This document shows positions 33,764-42,703 of a stretch of DNA of 64,000 nt, piece by piece (within the stretch, counting starts at the first letter, position 1; each line of letters opens with the position of its first letter). This stretch comes from Bacteroidales bacterium (GTDB lineage: Bacteria > Bacteroidota > Bacteroidia > Bacteroidales > ML635J-15). The DNA is taken from contig JAISPG010000028.1 of NCBI GenBank assembly GCA_031275085.1, forward strand, positions 186,001 to 250,000, written 5' to 3'. Both the position numbers and the translations under genes were made by a program. The notes below the pieces were generated by a model, which was not told where the DNA came from, searched no databases, and saw only the letters and a list, made by a program, of their open reading frames with translations.

Positions 33764-36031
33764 TTATTTATTTTTATTGTTAATTATTTCTTTTGCCTGT
33801 TCAGGTGTTAATGTTTCAGGGTCATAGTCTTTAGGAATCCGATAGTTTTTATTTTCAAAAGAAATATACGGACCATATTTTCCTCTTAAAATTTGCAGAC
33901 CTGGAATTTCCTCAAATGTTCTGGTAAATTTTTCTGTTTTTGTCTTTTTTTCCTCAATTATTTCTATTGCTCTTTCTATATCAATAGTGTAAGGATCATC
34001 CTGTTTTTTAAGAGCAAAAAAAGCTTTATTATTCCTGATATAAGGGCCATATTTTCCTATTGCAACAACAACATCATCACCTTCAAACTGACCGATATTA
34101 CGCGGAAGTTTAAAAAGATCCAGCACTTCTTCCAGTGTAATGGTTTCTATATTCTGATTCTTTCTTAAACTTGCATGACGAGGTTCTTCATTACCTTCTA
34201 TAGATGCATAAGGACCATATTTTCCCATTCGCAGTATAACAGGAAGTCCTGTAGCAGGATCTTTACCGACTTCTCTCTCCCATTTTGAACTTTCTTTTTC
34301 CTTTAAGGTCTGGTCAACTTTATTACTGAAATCTTTATAAAAATCACCGATCATATTATTCCATATCAATTCTCCCAAAGCTATTTCATCAAATTTTTCC
34401 TCGATCTGGGCAGTAAAGTTATAGTCAAGAATATCATTAAAGTGAGATACAAGATAATCCGTAACTAAAACTCCCATTGAAGTAGGAAATAATTTATTGG
34501 TTTCGGAACCATAATTTTCGGATTGCGTTTTTTCTGTTATTTTATTATTATCAAGTAATAAATAATTTATCTTACGCGTTTTAGCCGGCCGGCTTTCTTT
34601 TACAACATATTCACGTTGCTGTATTGTAGATATTGTAGGTGCATAAGTTGACGGACGACCTATACCTAATTCTTCCATTTTTTTTACCAAACTAGCTTCT
34701 GTATATCTGTAAGGAGGCTGATCAAATTTTTCAACAGCTTCAATCTTAACAACTTCTGCCTGTTCTCCTTTTTTTACTGATGGAATTAGAGATTCTTTTT
34801 CTTCATGATGTTCTTCATCTGTTGACTCCATGTATATCTTCAGAAAACCGTCAAAAGTCACCATTTCTCCGGTAAGGATAAAACTGATTGTGTTACTTTT
34901 GTTATTTATGGAAATAACTGTTTTTTCAATTTTTGCATCCGCCATCTGAGATGCTACAGAGCGTCTCCAAATAAGCTCATACAATTTTTGTTCCTGTTTT
35001 GATCCTTCTATTGTTGAATTTTCAACATACGTAGGACGTATTGCTTCATGAGCTTCCTGAGCTCCTTTTATCTTGGATTTATAACTCCTTACTTTTGAAT
35101 ATTCTTCTCCGAAACTATCGAGGATTGTCCTTTTAATAGTATTGATAGCCAAAGAAGACAAATTAAGAGAATCGGTTCTCATATAGGTTATATACCCGTT
35201 TTCATATAGACTTTGAGCAAATTTCATTGTCTGTGAGACAGAAAAACCTAACTTACGTCCGGCTTCCTGCTGAAGTGTTGAAGTTGTAAAAGGCGGTGCC
35301 GGTGATTTTTTTCCTGGTTTTTTAACAATATCTTCAATATGAAATTCTTGTCCTATACAACTCTCCAGAAACGTTTCAGCATCTTTTTTAGTATTAAATT
35401 TTTTATTTAATTCCGCTTTTAATATATTACCATTAATATCAAAATAACCCCAAACTTTATAGTCGGATTTTGTTTTAAAATCGTTAATTTCCCTTTCTCT
35501 TTCAACAATAAGCCTTACTGCTACAGATTGTACACGTCCTGCAGACAAGGAAGGTTTAATTTTTTTCCACAACAATGGGGATAAGCTAAAGCCTACTAAT
35601 CTATCAAGAACGCGACGGGCTTGCTGGGCATTCACAAGATCAATATTAATACTTCTGGGATTTTCAACAGCATGCTTTATTGCATCTTTAGTTATTTCAT
35701 GAAATACTATTCTTCGTGTATTCTCCTTATTAAGTTTCAATACCTCGCTCAAATGCCACGAAATTGCCTCTCCTTCACGATCTTCATCGGAAGCCAGCCA
35801 TACTGTATCTACTTCAGATGCCGCCTTTTTAAGCTCGGCTACCACCTTCTTCTTATCAGCAGGTATTTCATATTCGGGAGCAAAATCATGCTCTATATCT
35901 ATACCCAGATTCTTCTTACGCAAATCTCTAACATGACCGTAGCTGGACTTTACAACAAAATCATCACCTAAAAACTTTTTTATAGTTTTTGCTTTAGCAG
36001 GTGATTCAACAATAACCAGATTTTTTTCCAT
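33764..36031 (-). CDS. topA: DNA topoisomerase I (TopA)
   Basis: This 755-residue type IA topoisomerase has a TOPRIM domain with Glu9 in VESPAKAKTI and SDEDREGEAISWH (81-93). The catalytic Tyr283 lies in GYITYMRTDS. RPSTYAPTISTIQQREYV is also conserved. The C-terminus has three TopA C-terminal repeats built on GKYGPY/GPYI instead of the zinc fingers of E. coli TopA, normal for Bacteroidota. It relaxes negative supercoils. Single gene, divergent from PBP1A. Confidence 0.97.
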   Translation of the reverse strand: MEKNLVIVESPAKAKTIKKFLGDDFVVKSSYGHVRDLRKKNLGIDIEHDFAPEYEIPADKKKVVAELKKAASEVDTVWLASDEDREGEAISWHLSEVLKLNKENTRRIVFHEITKDAIKHAVENPRSINIDLVNAQQARRVLDRLVGFSLSPLLWKKIKPSLSAGRVQSVAVRLIVEREREINDFKTKSDYKVWGYFDINGNILKAELNKKFNTKKDAETFLESCIGQEFHIEDIVKKPGKKSPAPPFTTSTLQQEAGRKLGFSVSQTMKFAQSLYENGYITYMRTDSLNLSSLAINTIKRTILDSFGEEYSKVRSYKSKIKGAQEAHEAIRPTYVENSTIEGSKQEQKLYELIWRRSVASQMADAKIEKTVISINNKSNTISFILTGEMVTFDGFLKIYMESTDEEHHEEKESLIPSVKKGEQAEVVKIEAVEKFDQPPYRYTEASLVKKMEELGIGRPSTYAPTISTIQQREYVVKESRPAKTRKINYLLLDNNKITEKTQSENYGSETNKLFPTSMGVLVTDYLVSHFNDILDYNFTAQIEEKFDEIALGELIWNNMIGDFYKDFSNKVDQTLKEKESSKWEREVGKDPATGLPVILRMGKYGPYASIEGNEEPRHASLRKNQNIETITLEEVLDLFKLPRNIGQFEGDDVVVAIGKYGPYIRNNKAFFALKKQDDPYTIDIERAIEIIEEKKTKTEKFTRTFEEIPGLQILRGKYGPYISFENKNYRIPKDYDPETLTPEQAKEIINNKNK

Positions 36032-36114
36032 TAATCAAAAAATTTGTGCAAAATAAAGAAATTCACGAATAAATTCATAAAAAAAACTTATTTTTACGTC
36101 ATAATTTTTTTTGT

Positions 36115-38466
36115 ATGGCTAAAAAGAAAACAAAAGAAACAGGTTATTCTAATAAGTTTGCTAAAAAATTCCTGATCTGGTTCTGGACAATAATATTAGG
36201 ATTTTTTATTCTTATAGGTATATATTTTTTACTTACCTCCAAAGGCGTATTTGGAACCATGCCTACATTCGAACAATTAGAGAATCCCAATGAAAACCTT
36301 GCTACGAAAATATATTCTTCAGATCTGGAACTTATCGGTACATATTTCAGAGAAAACAGGATGGCTGTTTCATATGAAGACCTTTCGCCCTATCTGGTGG
36401 ATGCTTTGATAGCTACCGAAGATGTCAGATTTCATGAACACAGCGGAGTCGATTTTCGTGCATTACCGAGGGTCTTTGCAGGAATGATTGGCAGCAGCAG
36501 CAGAGGAGGAGGAAGCACAATAAGCCAACAGCTGGCAAAAATGCTGTTCCCACGAAAAGAATCAATGTCCAAACCAGAGATTGTTCATCGTAAATTCCAG
36601 GAATGGATTATTGCTATAAAACTTGAAAAAAATTATACCAAAGAGGAAATCATTACAATGTATCTTAACAAGTTTGATTTTCTTAATCTTGCTGTTGGCA
36701 TTGAATCTGCTTCAAGAGTATATTTCTGCAGTACTCCTGATTCGCTGAAAATACAGCAGGCAGCAATGCTTATTGGAATGGCACAAAACCCATCTTTATA
36801 CAATCCACTACGAAGACCTGATGAAACTTTACACAGGCGTAATGTTGTCTTATCACAAATGATGAAATATGATTATTTAAGTCGTGAGGAATTTGATTCT
36901 TTAAAGTTATTGCCACTAGATATTAATTATCAGAAAGTTGATCATAATATAGGACAGGCAACTTATTTCAGAGAATTTCTTCGCTTATGGCTTACGGCAA
37001 AAAAACCAGAATATAGCAATTATATTGATAAACGTGATTATATTGAAGATTCAATAAACTGGTATAGCGATCCTTCATATGGTTGGTGTAATAAAAATAC
37101 AAAACCCGATGGTACTTCTTATGATATATATAAAGATGGCTTACAGATTTATACTACTATAAACAGCCGTATGCAAAAATATGCAGAAGAAGCCGTAGCC
37201 GATCATATGGGAAATTATATACAGCCTGAATTTTTCAAAGATCAGAAAACCAATAAAAGAGGTCCATTCGGATATGATGTTACAGATGCTCAGATCGAAC
37301 AAATAATGCAAAGTTCAATGATGCGTACCGAAAGATGGAGAACATTAAAAGCTTCAGGACTTTCTGAAGATTCTATAAAAAATATATTTAACACCCCGAT
37401 AAAAATGTCGGTATTTTCATGGAATGGAGATATTGATACTGTAATGACCCCTATGGATTCATTACGTTATTGCAAATACTATTTACGGGCAAGTTTTATG
37501 TCTATGGAACCAAATACCGGATACGTAAGAGCATATGTCGGCGGAATCAATTATAAACATTTTAAATTTGATCAGGTTACAAAAGCAAGACGCCAGGTCG
37601 GTTCTACCGTAAAGCCTTTTATCTATTGCCTTGCTATGCAAAACGGATATTCTCCATGCCATAAAGTACCTAATATTGAAGTTACATTTAAACTTCCTAA
37701 AGGATCATCACAGGAATATTATACGCCAAAATATTCTCCGTCAAAATTAGATGGTCAAATGATTACAATAAAACAAGGACTTGCATTATCACTGAACCAA
37801 ATATCCGCCTGGGTATTAAAACAGTTTTCACCTCAGGCAGCAGTTAATATTGCAAAAAAAATGGGTGTAAACAGTCATATTGATCCTTATCCTTCAATCT
37901 GTGTAGGAGCTGCAGAAGTCTTACTAAGCGAAATGGTAGGAGCTTATTGTACTTTTGCAAATAAAGGTATATATACAAGACCTATGTATATGACACATAT
38001 TGAAGATAAAAACGGAAATGTACTGGCAACTTTTTCAGCCAACCAATCGGAAGCAATAAGTGAAGAAACTGCTTACCTTATGATAGATCTTATGAAAGGA
38101 GTTGTCGACATGGGTACATCTGTCAGGTTGAGGACAAAATATGAATTAATGGGTGAATTAGCAGGAAAAACAGGGACAACAAACAACCATTCGGATGGAT
38201 GGTTTATGGGAATTGCTCCCGAATTGGTTAGTGGAGCCTGGGTCGGAGGAGAAGAAAGAAGTATCCGCTTTAGATATATGAATATGGGACAAGGTGCAGT
38301 ATTGGCTCTTCCGATATGGGCACTGTATATGCAAAAAGTTTATGATGACCCAAAACTTCCATATTCAAGAGATGCTAGATTTGAAAGGCCTACACAACCT
38401 CTTTCGGTAGAAATAAATTGCGAAGAATACGAAAAGAACAGAAAAAACAGTGACTTTAATCAATAA
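36115..38466 (+). CDS. class A penicillin-binding protein (PBP1A-type)
   Basis: This 783-residue bifunctional peptidoglycan synthase has an N-terminal TM anchor (20-42). The GT51 glycosyltransferase has catalytic Glu102 in TEDVRFHEHSGVD, GGSTISQQLAKML and KEEIITMYLNKF. The transpeptidase carries STVKPFIY (SxxK), SLNQ (SxN) and AGKTGTTN (KTG). The short C-terminal tail is polar. It polymerises and cross-links glycan in the periplasm. Divergent from topA with an 83-nt spacer. Confidence 0.96.
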   Translation: MAKKKTKETGYSNKFAKKFLIWFWTIILGFFILIGIYFLLTSKGVFGTMPTFEQLENPNENLATKIYSSDLELIGTYFRENRMAVSYEDLSPYLVDALIATEDVRFHEHSGVDFRALPRVFAGMIGSSSRGGGSTISQQLAKMLFPRKESMSKPEIVHRKFQEWIIAIKLEKNYTKEEIITMYLNKFDFLNLAVGIESASRVYFCSTPDSLKIQQAAMLIGMAQNPSLYNPLRRPDETLHRRNVVLSQMMKYDYLSREEFDSLKLLPLDINYQKVDHNIGQATYFREFLRLWLTAKKPEYSNYIDKRDYIEDSINWYSDPSYGWCNKNTKPDGTSYDIYKDGLQIYTTINSRMQKYAEEAVADHMGNYIQPEFFKDQKTNKRGPFGYDVTDAQIEQIMQSSMMRTERWRTLKASGLSEDSIKNIFNTPIKMSVFSWNGDIDTVMTPMDSLRYCKYYLRASFMSMEPNTGYVRAYVGGINYKHFKFDQVTKARRQVGSTVKPFIYCLAMQNGYSPCHKVPNIEVTFKLPKGSSQEYYTPKYSPSKLDGQMITIKQGLALSLNQISAWVLKQFSPQAAVNIAKKMGVNSHIDPYPSICVGAAEVLLSEMVGAYCTFANKGIYTRPMYMTHIEDKNGNVLATFSANQSEAISEETAYLMIDLMKGVVDMGTSVRLRTKYELMGELAGKTGTTNNHSDGWFMGIAPELVSGAWVGGEERSIRFRYMNMGQGAVLALPIWALYMQKVYDDPKLPYSRDARFERPTQPLSVEINCEEYEKNRKNSDFNQ

Positions 38467-38523
38467 ATAGCACTTAATTTTTTGTTTAAAGTGACTGATA
38501 TGATACTTTTGTTGTTAATTTTT

Positions 38524-38613
38524 AGGTTCGGCTTACTTCGGCTTACTTCGGCTTGGTTCGACTACGCTCACCAGCCGACGCTCAGTAGCCACCGCTCAGT
38601 AGCCGGTAGTCAG
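38524..38613. repeat. GC-rich dispersed intergenic repeat, copy 1
   Basis: This stretch is strikingly G+C rich in an A+T-rich genome. TTCGGCTTACT is iterated, then GGTTCGACTACGCTCACCAG and two CGCTCAGTAGCC units. The same string in nearly the same order recurs at 52464-52540. Both copies lie between convergent gene ends and both are followed by CATTCTTAATTT. It looks like a REP/MITE-like non-coding repeat. Internal stems such as GGCTT/AGCC can form. Confidence 0.75.
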
Positions 38614-38673
38614 TAATTGTTGTTCAATAAACACCACTCAGTTCATTTTTAATTTTTCATTCTTAATTTAATC

Positions 38674-39165
38674 CTATTCTTCTTCATCAAAAACTTCATC
38701 AAATTTTTTCTCAAATTCATTCTTTTTGTCATCTATAGTATTAAATCCTGTACATTTCTTTTTATATGATGAAAAATCCTTTTCTTTTTCCAAATATTTG
38801 TAAATATCTTTGGCTTTAAGATTATCATCTCTTTTCATATAATTAAGATCTGCAATAAAAATATCCAGATATTTACATGCCAGCCTTAAATTTTCATCAT
38901 AATTATAATGTATTTCCACTAATTTTGATGCCGCATCCAAACGCATTAACTGATATTTTCGTTTATCAGCCCTTTGAGGAATATTATCCATTACAATAAT
39001 AAACTCTGCGGATGCTTCTTTATACTTTTTTCTTTCAAATGCAGAAACACCTGAATCATAATTTTTTTCGACTCCCTTAAGAAGCTTCTGGGCAGACAAA
39101 TCTCCAGAATATTGAAATATTACTGCTACAGCAATAAAAAACAGAATTGAATTAAAGTTTTTCAT
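38674..39165 (-). CDS. small periplasmic helical protein of unknown function
   Basis: This 163-residue protein has a signal peptide ending near GDLSAQ. The rest is helical and charged, with a TPR-like start (NYDSGVSAFERKKYKEASAEF) and a very acidic tail (FDEVFDEEE). The family is not recognised. It lies alone, convergent to PBP1A, with a 69-nt spacer to the aldolase gene, which could place it in the mtnA operon. Confidence 0.7.
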   Translation of the reverse strand: MKNFNSILFFIAVAVIFQYSGDLSAQKLLKGVEKNYDSGVSAFERKKYKEASAEFIIVMDNIPQRADKRKYQLMRLDAASKLVEIHYNYDENLRLACKYLDIFIADLNYMKRDDNLKAKDIYKYLEKEKDFSSYKKKCTGFNTIDDKKNEFEKKFDEVFDEEE

Positions 39166-39234
39166 AATATATTCTTTAAATTATTTATGTACAAAAAGTT
39201 TACCAAAAATAATAATTATACTTATAAATATTCC

Positions 39235-39870
39235 TTATTTATTTTTCAACTTATCTATTTCAGATACTTCAATACTATTCAAACCAACACTGATCTCTTT
39301 ATTCAATGTCAAAATATTATAATTAATATTTGCAGTCAGTTCTAATACTTCCATACGGTCATATGCTTCAAAAAGTGAGCTCCCTAATGTTATTGCTCCG
39401 TGATTTTTCATTATTCCTGCATCAGCATTTTTCATTTTACATGCGCATATTTCTGCTAATGTAGTTGTTCCCATTAGTGAATAATCAATCTCCTCTATTT
39501 CTCCTAATATATATCTGGCTTCACCTGTCAAAGTTGTATTAATCTTCATACCCAATACAGCAAAAGTGCTGGCAAATAAAGGATGAGAATGAACAACAGC
39601 AGAAATATCAGGACGTCCTTCATATATCATAAAGTGCATATTATATTCCATACTGGGTTTTAAATCAGGAGTCAAATTATTTAATTTATTATCAAAAACA
39701 ATTATTTCTTCTGGTTTTATACAGGCTTTATCTGTCTGACTTGCCGTAATAAAAATATATCCTTCCTTATTTTTAAAACTGACATTTCCTCCACTGGCTG
39801 TTGTAAGACCACGTTTATATAAACGACGCATAATTTTCGCAACTTCTTTTCTTTCTTTTCTGAATATCAT
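39235..39870 (-). CDS. class II aldolase/adducin family protein (sugar-phosphate aldolase)
   Basis: This 211-residue zinc aldolase fold has TTASGGNVSFK (substrate phosphate loop), SMEYNMHFMIY with candidate catalytic Glu75, HSHP with His94 and His96, and KNHGAI with His157 as the third zinc ligand. Relatives are L-fuculose-1-phosphate aldolase and the Ald2-type enzymes that cleave methylthioribulose-1-P or 5-deoxyribulose-1-P to DHAP plus an aldehyde. The family also contains MtnB dehydratases, which use the same ligands. The 4-nt overlap with mtnA strongly suggests the substrate is the MtnA product. Confidence 0.85.
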   Translation of the reverse strand: MIFRKERKEVAKIMRRLYKRGLTTASGGNVSFKNKEGYIFITASQTDKACIKPEEIIVFDNKLNNLTPDLKPSMEYNMHFMIYEGRPDISAVVHSHPLFASTFAVLGMKINTTLTGEARYILGEIEEIDYSLMGTTTLAEICACKMKNADAGIMKNHGAITLGSSLFEAYDRMEVLELTANINYNILTLNKEISVGLNSIEVSEIDKLKNK

Positions 39871-40913
39871 AAAAAAAGATTTTTTATTGATTCTTTATCC
39901 GGATTTATAATTCCTTTTTCTGTAATAATTCCTGTAATTAATTCTGCAGGAGTGACATCAAAAGCAGGATTCAAAGCTTTTGAACCTGGATTTGCTACCT
40001 GAATTTCAATAATTTTACCATTTTTTTGTTTTCCCGAATAATACAAAACTTCCTCCTCTCCTCTTTCTTCTATTGAAATAAGGCTTCCATAATTTGTTTT
40101 CAAATCTATTGTGCTTGTAGGTGCGGCAATATAAAAAGGAATACCATAATATTTTGCTGAAATCGCTTTTTCAAGTGTCCCGATTTTATTTGCAGTATCG
40201 CCATTTGCTGCAATACGGTCTGCTCCGGTTATAATTATATTTATTTTTCCTTTAGACATATAATGAGCTCCGGCATTATCAGGAATTATAGCATGAAGAA
40301 TACCGTGCTGTTCCAGTTCCCAAGCCGTAAGTCTTGCTCCCTGACTCCTGGGGCGTGTTTCATCAACATATACAAATATATTTTTTCCCGAATCATGTGC
40401 CGTATATAAAGGTGATAAGGCACTGCCATAATCGACCAAAGCCAGCCAACCTGCATTACAATGTGTTTCTATACCATATCCGTCCTTTATAAGTTCAGCT
40501 CCGAAAATTCCTATTTTACGGCTTTGTTCTACACATTCATCTGCAATAGCAAAAGCCTCAGATACTGCAAACTCTTTGGAAATTTTAGAAGCTTCTAATA
40601 CTCTGTCCGTAGCATAAAATAAATTAACTGCTGTAGGCCGTGTTGAATCTATTTTCTGCTTTGAAACAAAAAGTTCATTATACAGGTTTTCGTCACTTTT
40701 ATTATTGTATATCGCCTGCAGCATTCCATAAGCTCCTGCGGCTCCGATAGATCCTGCACCACGGGTAATCATCGTTTTTATAGCCCTACAGGTTTCATCA
40801 ATATCATTACACCTGTAAATGCTGAATTCAAATGGTAAAAGATTCTGATCAATCATACAAACCGTAGATCCTTCCATCCATAAAGCCCGGTAATGTTTTC
40901 CGTTAACATTCAT
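39867..40913 (-). CDS. mtnA: S-methyl-5-thioribose-1-phosphate isomerase
   Basis: The start is set at ATG 40913 (348 aa), because the upstream TTG at 40937 lies within a promoter box and MNVNGKHYRALW is the family-like N-terminus. Conserved motifs are RGAGSIGAAGAYG (51-63), ETHCNAGWLA with Cys152, DETRPRSQGARLTAWEL (184-200) and TGADRIAANGDTANKIGT with Asp232. These are the catalytic Cys and Asp of MtnA. It isomerises methylthioribose-1-P to methylthioribulose-1-P and also accepts related deoxypentose phosphates. First gene of an mtnA-aldolase pair; no mtnK, mtnP or mtnBCD here. Confidence 0.94.
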   Translation of the reverse strand: MNVNGKHYRALWMEGSTVCMIDQNLLPFEFSIYRCNDIDETCRAIKTMITRGAGSIGAAGAYGMLQAIYNNKSDENLYNELFVSKQKIDSTRPTAVNLFYATDRVLEASKISKEFAVSEAFAIADECVEQSRKIGIFGAELIKDGYGIETHCNAGWLALVDYGSALSPLYTAHDSGKNIFVYVDETRPRSQGARLTAWELEQHGILHAIIPDNAGAHYMSKGKINIIITGADRIAANGDTANKIGTLEKAISAKYYGIPFYIAAPTSTIDLKTNYGSLISIEERGEEEVLYYSGKQKNGKIIEIQVANPGSKALNPAFDVTPAELITGIITEKGIINPDKESIKNLFL

Positions 40914-40934
40914 TTGTCTGATTTTATTTAAGTC

Positions 40935-40942
40935 CAAATTTA
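40935..40942 (-). promoter_or_regulatory. mtnA promoter -7 box (TAAATTTG)
   Basis: TAAATTTG on the minus strand matches TAnnTTTG 22 nt before ATG 40913, which supports that start. A TTGACAATG string lies about 14-25 nt further upstream. Confidence 0.55.
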
Positions 40943-40976
40943 AATGTTTACATTGTCAATTCCTAATTAAGGTTTT

Positions 40977-41068
40977 AGAAAAGAGAAGACGGGAAGAGAG
41001 AAAGACCGAAAGAGGGAAAAAAAGAAGACGGGAAAAAAGGAAAAGAGAAGACCGGAAGAGGGAAATAA
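40977..41068 (+). repeat. polypurine tract with AGAAGACSGGAA units
   Basis: About 90 nt are almost only A and G on the plus strand, broken by single C or CC at four places (agac at 40987, 41003, 41026 and 41049, so spaced 16, 23 and 23). Related units GAAGACGGGAA and GAAGACCGGAAGAGGGAAA recur. No ORF runs through it. It fills the spacer between divergent mtnA and dacB, directly upstream of the dacB promoter box. Confidence 0.7.
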
Positions 41069-41073
41069 ATTTG
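41066..41073 (+). promoter_or_regulatory. dacB promoter -7 box (TAAATTTG)
   Basis: This exact TAnnTTTG match lies 66 nt before the ATG at 41140. The -33 region falls inside the polypurine tract. Confidence 0.5.
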
Positions 41074-41139
41074 TATTTTTAATATTTAGTATTGTGCAAA
41101 AGAAAAAATATTAATTTCACAAAAAATTTACATTTAATT

Positions 41140-42570
41140 ATGAATAAAGTTTTCCTGATATTGTTTTCAATTCTGCTGCCTTCACTAATACATTGCCAGT
41201 CAAAAAGTTATAATGAAATTCAAATAGGATTTATTAATAAGAAAGAACTCAAAAATGCCGGAATCAGCTTATATGCTGAAAATATTAAATCAGGAAAAAC
41301 CATAATGGATCATAATTCCGATATAAGCCTCATTCCTGCTTCGGTTTTTAAAATATTCCCAACTTCAATAGCTTTGGAGTTATTCGAACCTGATCATAAG
41401 TTCAAAACCGAACTGGCATACAGTGGAGTAATTTCCAAAGAGGGGGTATTAAACGGAAATATATATATCATTGGCTACGGGGACCCATGTCTTGGTTCTG
41501 AAAACTTTTCGTCACATTATAACAAGAATGGACAATTATTGGATTTATGGGCAAATGAAGTAAAGAAAATGGGCATAAAAAAAATAAACGGTAATATTAT
41601 TGCAGATATATCATATTTTGGAGAAATAAATATTCATGATAAGTGGATATGGGAAGATATTGCAAACTACTACGGACATCAGGGATCTGCCCTGAATTAT
41701 TACGATAATTTATATCACGTCCATTTTTCTACAGGTAACTATGATGGCAGTAAAACTTCCATCACTAAAATTGTTCCTGAAAATACCGGTATCTCTTTTG
41801 AAAATTATGTTACATCTTCTTCCTCAACAGGAGATGATGCATATATTTACCCGGGTAATAATAATAAAGAACGGATAATCAGAGGTACTTTACCATGGAA
41901 AAGAGATAATTATGTTATAAAAGGATCAATGCCGGAACCTGAATTATTTCTGGTAAGAAATTTTACGGAAAAATTAAAAAATAACGGAATAGAAGTTTCA
42001 GGAACTCAAATACTAATTTCAGAAACCGACAAGAATATAAAAAAAGTTATTCATACCACATATTCACCCGAACTTCAGGAAATAGCCAAAATAACCAATA
42101 TTAAAAGCAATAATTTATATGCTGAGGTATTAGGTCATCATATTTCAAAAATTACCGGAAAAAAATATAAAGATGCTGTCACTGATTTTTTAAGATCAAA
42201 AAATATCAGTACAGAGGGGCTCAATGTGGATGATGCCTGTGGATTAAGCCATTTCAATACTCTGACATCAAAACAAATGTCTGAATTTTTAAAATATTTA
42301 GAAAAATCTTCTCCGCAATATAATTATTTTTTCAAAACCTTACCTGTCTCAGGAATAAACGGCACTTTATTAACCAGCTATAAAGACACCAGATGGAGTG
42401 TTCATGCAAAAAGCGGCAGTATGACCAGAGTAAGAGGGTATGCCGGTTATATCATAAATAAATCAGGAGAAAAGATCGTGTTCTGTTTTATAGTAAATAA
42501 TTATAATTGTAGTAGTACTCAAATGAGAAAGATATTTGAAGAAATGTTTAAAAATATAGCGGAAAAATAA
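41140..42570 (+). CDS. dacB: D-alanyl-D-alanine carboxypeptidase/endopeptidase PBP4 (DacB)
   Basis: ATG 41140 gives a proper signal peptide (MNKVFLILFSILLPSLIHCQ); an upstream TTG does not. The 476-residue S13 peptidase has IPASVFKIF (SxxK, Ser68-Lys71), SNNLYAEVLG (SxN) and HAKSGSM (KSG). The long insert between the first two motifs (about 90-300) is the usual extra domain of PBP4. It trims peptidoglycan stem peptides and cross-links in the periplasm. Monocistronic, plus strand. Confidence 0.94.
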   Translation: MNKVFLILFSILLPSLIHCQSKSYNEIQIGFINKKELKNAGISLYAENIKSGKTIMDHNSDISLIPASVFKIFPTSIALELFEPDHKFKTELAYSGVISKEGVLNGNIYIIGYGDPCLGSENFSSHYNKNGQLLDLWANEVKKMGIKKINGNIIADISYFGEINIHDKWIWEDIANYYGHQGSALNYYDNLYHVHFSTGNYDGSKTSITKIVPENTGISFENYVTSSSSTGDDAYIYPGNNNKERIIRGTLPWKRDNYVIKGSMPEPELFLVRNFTEKLKNNGIEVSGTQILISETDKNIKKVIHTTYSPELQEIAKITNIKSNNLYAEVLGHHISKITGKKYKDAVTDFLRSKNISTEGLNVDDACGLSHFNTLTSKQMSEFLKYLEKSSPQYNYFFKTLPVSGINGTLLTSYKDTRWSVHAKSGSMTRVRGYAGYIINKSGEKIVFCFIVNNYNCSSTQMRKIFEEMFKNIAEK

Positions 42571-42639
42571 GAAATATAACCTTTTCAATACAATAAACTA
42601 ATTATTAATCAATTATTTTCTTTCAATCATTCCTGCCTT

Positions 42640-42671
42640 TTTGGGTCGCTTCTTTTTTATTTATAAATTTG
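42640..42671 (+). promoter_or_regulatory. promoter with both Bacteroidota elements (TTTG - 20 nt - TAAATTTG)
   Basis: TTTG (42640-42643) and TAAATTTG (42664-42671) are separated by 20 nt, the spacing expected for the -33/-7 pair of the primary sigma factor. A second -7-like box, TATATTTG, follows at 42677-42684. It lies 33 nt before the PLD gene ATG and rules out the upstream TTG at 42641 as a start. Confidence 0.65.
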
Positions 42672-42703
42672 TTGTTTATATTTGTCAGGTATATTTTAAT
42701 ACA

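Noticed and set aside
39235..39870. Calling the aldolase gene fucA or mtnB outright
   Set aside because: The zinc ligands are shared by aldolases, epimerases and MtnB dehydratases. Only the operon context favours the aldolase shunt, so no gene symbol was given.
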